8,659 bases of DNA from Spirochaetaceae bacterium (GTDB taxonomy: Bacteria > Spirochaetota > Spirochaetia > DSM-2461), in contig QKAI01000174.1 in assembly GCA_003246505.1 (NCBI GenBank), positions 1 through 8,659 on the forward strand. The letters are read 5' to 3'. Of this stretch, positions 6,581 through 8,659 are shown piece by piece. Each line of letters begins with the position of its first letter. The stretch's first letter is position 1. The notes under the pieces are model-generated. The model saw only the letters and a list, made by a program, of their open reading frames with translations. It was not told where the DNA came from and did no database searches. The translations under genes were made by a program, and so were the position numbers.

Positions 6581-7977
6581 TTGTGCGCCTCCTTAAGACC
6601 GGCCGCCCGGGCCAGGGCCATCAGTTTCTCCCCCGTTTCCTCCCACTCCCTCTCGGGGGTGGAGTCGTAGACGATGCCCGCCCCCGCCTGGAGGGTCAGC
6701 CGGTTCCCCTTCTTCATGGCGCTGCGGATGGTGATGCAGGTGTCAAAGCTGCCGTCGGGCTCGAAATAGCCCACCAGGCCGGCGTAGAAGCCACGGGCCC
6801 GGTTCTCCAGGGCGGCGATGGTCTCTATGGCCCGGATTTTCGGCGCCCCCGATACGGTCCCCGCGGGAAAAGTCGCCCGGATGATATCCCCGGAGGTGGT
6901 CCCCGGCTTGCGGCGGCCCGTCACGGTGGAGACCATGTGGACCACGGCGCTGAACCGCTCCACGTCAAAGAGGGAGACCGGCTTTACCGACCCGTGCTCG
7001 CAGAACCGGCCTATATCGTTCCTGGCCAGGTCCACCAGCATAAGGTGCTCCGCCCGTTCCTTGGGATCGTTCAGCATCTCCCGGATCAGCTCTTCCTCCT
7101 CGTCGCGGGTTTTGCCCCTCCGCCGGGTCCCGGCGATGGGTTTGATGGTGACATCCCTCCCGTCGGACTTCACGTGCACCTCCGGGGAGGAGCCGAAGAG
7201 CTGGAAATCGCCGAAATCCAGGTAGAAGAGATAGGGGGAGGGATTGGAGGAGCGCAGGTCCCGGTAGGCTTCCAGGGCGGGCTGATCCGTTTCTATCTCC
7301 AGACGCCGGGAGAGCACCCCCTGCAGGAGATTCCCCTTGACGATCTCCTCCTTGACCCTCTCCACGTTCGCCAGGTAGGCCTCCCTCTCCTCGGGGGGGG
7401 AAACCACGACGGCCGGATAGGACCGGGTCTGACCGTTCAGGTAGTTGAAGTCCAGATCGAAAATCCGCTTCTCCACCCGTTCCAGGGCCTCATCCAGATC
7501 GATGCTCTTGTGCTCGTAGTTCATCCCCACCAGATGGATCATGTCGGTGAAGTGGTCGTAGATGAGAAAGATATGGCCGAAGAGAAAAACCCCCGCCGGG
7601 CCGCCGTCGGAGGCCACCTCGGGAAAACGGATCCGGTCGCAGAAACGGGAAAACTCATAGGAGAGGTAACCGATGCCCCCGGCGGGAAAGGGAAAATCGG
7701 TCTCCACGTCCCTGAAGGGGGCGGAGTACTCCTCCAGCAGATGAAGGATATCCTTTCCCGGCTCCCTTCGCCTCTCCCAGCTCCGTCCCGCCTGGATGAG
7801 GAAATCCCCCTCCCCTTCCTGTACGACCCGGAAGGCCTCCTCCACCAGAAGGAGGGAGTAGCGCGCCTTGCCCTGGTCCAGGGAGGTGGACTCCAGTATG
7901 GCCGGGGCATTCAGTTTTTTCGCCAGGGCGAAGGGGGTAAAGCCTTCCCCGCGGATTTCCTTGATTCTGTATTCCAT
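6577..7977 (-). CDS. trpE: anthranilate synthase component I
   Basis: TrpE converts chorismate and ammonia to anthranilate, the committed step of the pathway. The 466-residue protein contains PAILESTS (25-32), matching the LLES feedback site that binds tryptophan, so allosteric inhibition is likely. The catalytic chorismate-binding domain shows KPIAGTRRRGKT (279-290), EHLMLVDLARNDIGRF (310-325), TFPAGTVSGAPKIRAIE (369-385) and YDSTPEREWEET near the end. It is shorter than the 520-residue enteric form but typical of many bacteria. PabB is less likely because of the LES motif and the adjoining trpG-trpD fusion. The ATG at 7977 has GAGG (7986-7989) 8 nt upstream. It is the first gene of the operon, about 70 nt behind the promoter at 8044-8072. 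Confidence 0.97.
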   Translation of the reverse strand: MEYRIKEIRGEGFTPFALAKKLNAPAILESTSLDQGKARYSLLLVEEAFRVVQEGEGDFLIQAGRSWERRREPGKDILHLLEEYSAPFRDVETDFPFPAGGIGYLSYEFSRFCDRIRFPEVASDGGPAGVFLFGHIFLIYDHFTDMIHLVGMNYEHKSIDLDEALERVEKRIFDLDFNYLNGQTRSYPAVVVSPPEEREAYLANVERVKEEIVKGNLLQGVLSRRLEIETDQPALEAYRDLRSSNPSPYLFYLDFGDFQLFGSSPEVHVKSDGRDVTIKPIAGTRRRGKTRDEEEELIREMLNDPKERAEHLMLVDLARNDIGRFCEHGSVKPVSLFDVERFSAVVHMVSTVTGRRKPGTTSGDIIRATFPAGTVSGAPKIRAIETIAALENRARGFYAGLVGYFEPDGSFDTCITIRSAMKKGNRLTLQAGAGIVYDSTPEREWEETGEKLMALARAAGLKEAHK

Positions 7978-8025
7978 CGTTCCATCCTCGCTGCGGCCTC
8001 ACGGCCAGATGTTTCTACGTAAAGA

Positions 8026-8050
8026 TACGATACTATACAAAGGAACATAC
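8026..8050. promoter_or_regulatory. conserved block shared by the trpE and trpA promoters (candidate operator)
   Basis: These 25 bases match positions 237-261 near trpA at 21 of 25. The core ACGATWCTATACA (8027-8039 and 238-250) covers the expected transcription start, and AACATAC holds the -10. Two separate promoters of one pathway keep bases downstream of the -10 that a bare promoter would not need, which points to a repressor or activator site. Near trpE the block also contains the tandem GATAC-GATAC-TATAC (8024-8038). The protein that binds it is not encoded in the window as far as I can tell. Confidence 0.55.
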
Positions 8051-8072
8051 AGGAGAATGCTGTTCTTGTCAA
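8044..8072 (-). promoter_or_regulatory. sigma70-type promoter of the trpE operon
   Basis: On the minus strand a perfect TTGACA (8072-8067) is followed after exactly 17 bp by TATGTT (8049-8044). The transcription start would fall near 8036-8038, leaving a leader of about 60 nt. The leader has a small hairpin around GGCCGTGAGGCC (8003-7992), but no Trp-rich leader peptide, no T-box sequence and no T-run, so control is more likely at initiation than by attenuation. Confidence 0.75.
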
Positions 8073-8119
8073 TAGAAACATCCGCGTTTTTCCCGGGGCT
8101 GGGGCAACGGGCGGGGAGG

Positions 8120-8659
8120 CTACTTTTTCTGCAGGAGCATGTCCCGGGGCATCTCTTTCAGTTCCTTCCAGGCGATGAAACGGTCCAGCTCGTCCGGATT
8201 GACAAAGGCCTTCAGGCTGTCCCGCTCCACGTAGACCCAGGACCGGGGGGTTCCCTTCTTCTTTTTTCCCCCCTCGTACCAGCCCAGGGACCAGTCTTCG
8301 TCGGTGATAGGCGCATCGGAATCGGCGAAGGGGGCCGATTTATTATTACGATCCAGCACGTAACCCCCGTCGCCCCAGGGCTCCGATGGGGTGGCGAAGC
8401 GGTAGAGGGCGTCCGCCGCATAGACCAGGGTGAACACGTCGGGCAGGGTGCAGCCGTTGACCGCCAGCACATGGGAACGGCCCTCGGACCGGGATCCCTC
8501 ATTGGTTTTCTCTATTTTGTAGGAGGCGTTGATGGAACGCCCCTCCCCGGAGGCGGTGCCCGGTCCGGCGGGGGCGGGGGTTTTATCCTGCTTCCCCCCC
8601 GCGGTCAGGGCGGTGAGGATGATGATCGCGAATATAAGGGATGAAATAATTCTTTTCAT
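8120..8659 (-). CDS. exported protein of unknown function, lipoprotein-like but lacking the lipobox Cys
   Basis: The frame gives 179 residues, with an ATG at the last three bases of the window; a longer N terminus outside the window cannot be excluded. Residues 1-20 (MKRIISSLIFAIIILTALTA) form a signal peptide or anchor. They are followed by GGKQDKTPAPAGPG, a Pro/Ala/Gly linker of the kind that follows a lipobox. No Cys occurs at the expected place, so either signal peptidase I cleaves after TA or a lipobox Cys has been lost. The rest (about 45-179) has one Cys (70), several Trp residues, a GGKKKKG loop (130-136) and a polar C terminus. I do not recognise the family. It is on the same strand as trpE but separated by 142 bp holding the trp promoter, and it probably belongs to a different transcript. 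Confidence 0.7.
   Translation of the reverse strand: MKRIISSLIFAIIILTALTAGGKQDKTPAPAGPGTASGEGRSINASYKIEKTNEGSRSEGRSHVLAVNGCTLPDVFTLVYAADALYRFATPSEPWGDGGYVLDRNNKSAPFADSDAPITDEDWSLGWYEGGKKKKGTPRSWVYVERDSLKAFVNPDELDRFIAWKELKEMPRDMLLQKK

Larger units (their letters stand above)
8008..8082. repeat. 10-bp inverted repeat bracketing the trpE promoter
   Basis: GATGTTTCTA (8008-8017) is the exact reverse complement of TAGAAACATC (8073-8082), with a 55-bp spacer containing the whole core promoter and start site. One arm abuts the -35 box, exactly as at trpA; the other lies in the leader. The arm sequence differs from the trpA arms, but the inner TCTA/TAGA ends agree. Since only one arm would be transcribed, a protein-DNA role is more plausible than an RNA hairpin. 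Confidence 0.55.

Noticed and set aside
7978..8040. Possible trp attenuator, leader peptide or T-box in the trpE leader
   Set aside because: There is no short frame with tandem Trp codons, no T-box sequence and no hairpin followed by a T-run. Only a 4-bp GGCC hairpin is present.
8083..8119. Intrinsic terminator after the 8120-8659 gene
   Set aside because: The C-rich stretch does not form a stable stem followed by T residues on the coding strand.
1..8659. tRNA, rRNA, CRISPR array or transposase genes
   Set aside because: I saw no cloverleaf, rRNA segment, regularly spaced repeat or transposase motif anywhere on either strand.

Overview
The window carries a complete tryptophan-biosynthesis gene set (chorismate to tryptophan), read leftward on the minus strand. 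Base composition is GC-rich in the trp genes. A lipoprotein with a loose LAFSSC-type lipobox and an SbsA/Big_5-like Ig domain, plus long lysine- and glutamate-rich trp proteins, suggests a free-living or gut-associated spirochaete. That assignment is an inference, not a proof.

Layout from right to left (direction of trp transcription): 8659-8120, an exported or lipoprotein-like protein of unknown function, reaching the window edge; 8119-7978, a promoter/leader region; 7977-2292, a tightly coupled operon of trpE, a trpGD fusion, a trpCF fusion and trpB, with junctions of ATGA, TGATG and a stop codon embedded in the next Shine-Dalgarno; 2288-979, three accessory genes apparently in the same transcript (a GNAT acetyltransferase, a 58-residue chorismate-mutase-like protein and a LysE/RhtB exporter); 978-779, a gene-poor stretch with possible gene debris; 368-778, an AT-richer lipoprotein gene on the plus strand; 367-222, a divergent regulatory region; 221-1, the start of trpA, cut by the window edge.

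How it works together: TrpE with the TrpG domain makes anthranilate; the TrpD domain adds phosphoribose; the TrpF domain isomerises; the TrpC domain closes the indole ring; and TrpA/TrpB make tryptophan. trpA is not next to trpB: about 2 kb and an oppositely oriented gene lie between them, and trpA has its own promoter. That promoter shares conserved blocks with the trpE promoter: 21 of 25 bases across the -10/start region and an 11-base block at the -35. This suggests one regulator controls both units and keeps the two synthase subunits co-expressed. Inverted repeats bracket both promoters, and there is no sign of a Trp leader peptide or T-box.

The most striking coding observation is the mini chorismate-mutase gene. 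It lines up with both ends of PchB-type AroQ proteins but lacks about 39 central residues that carry two catalytic residues.
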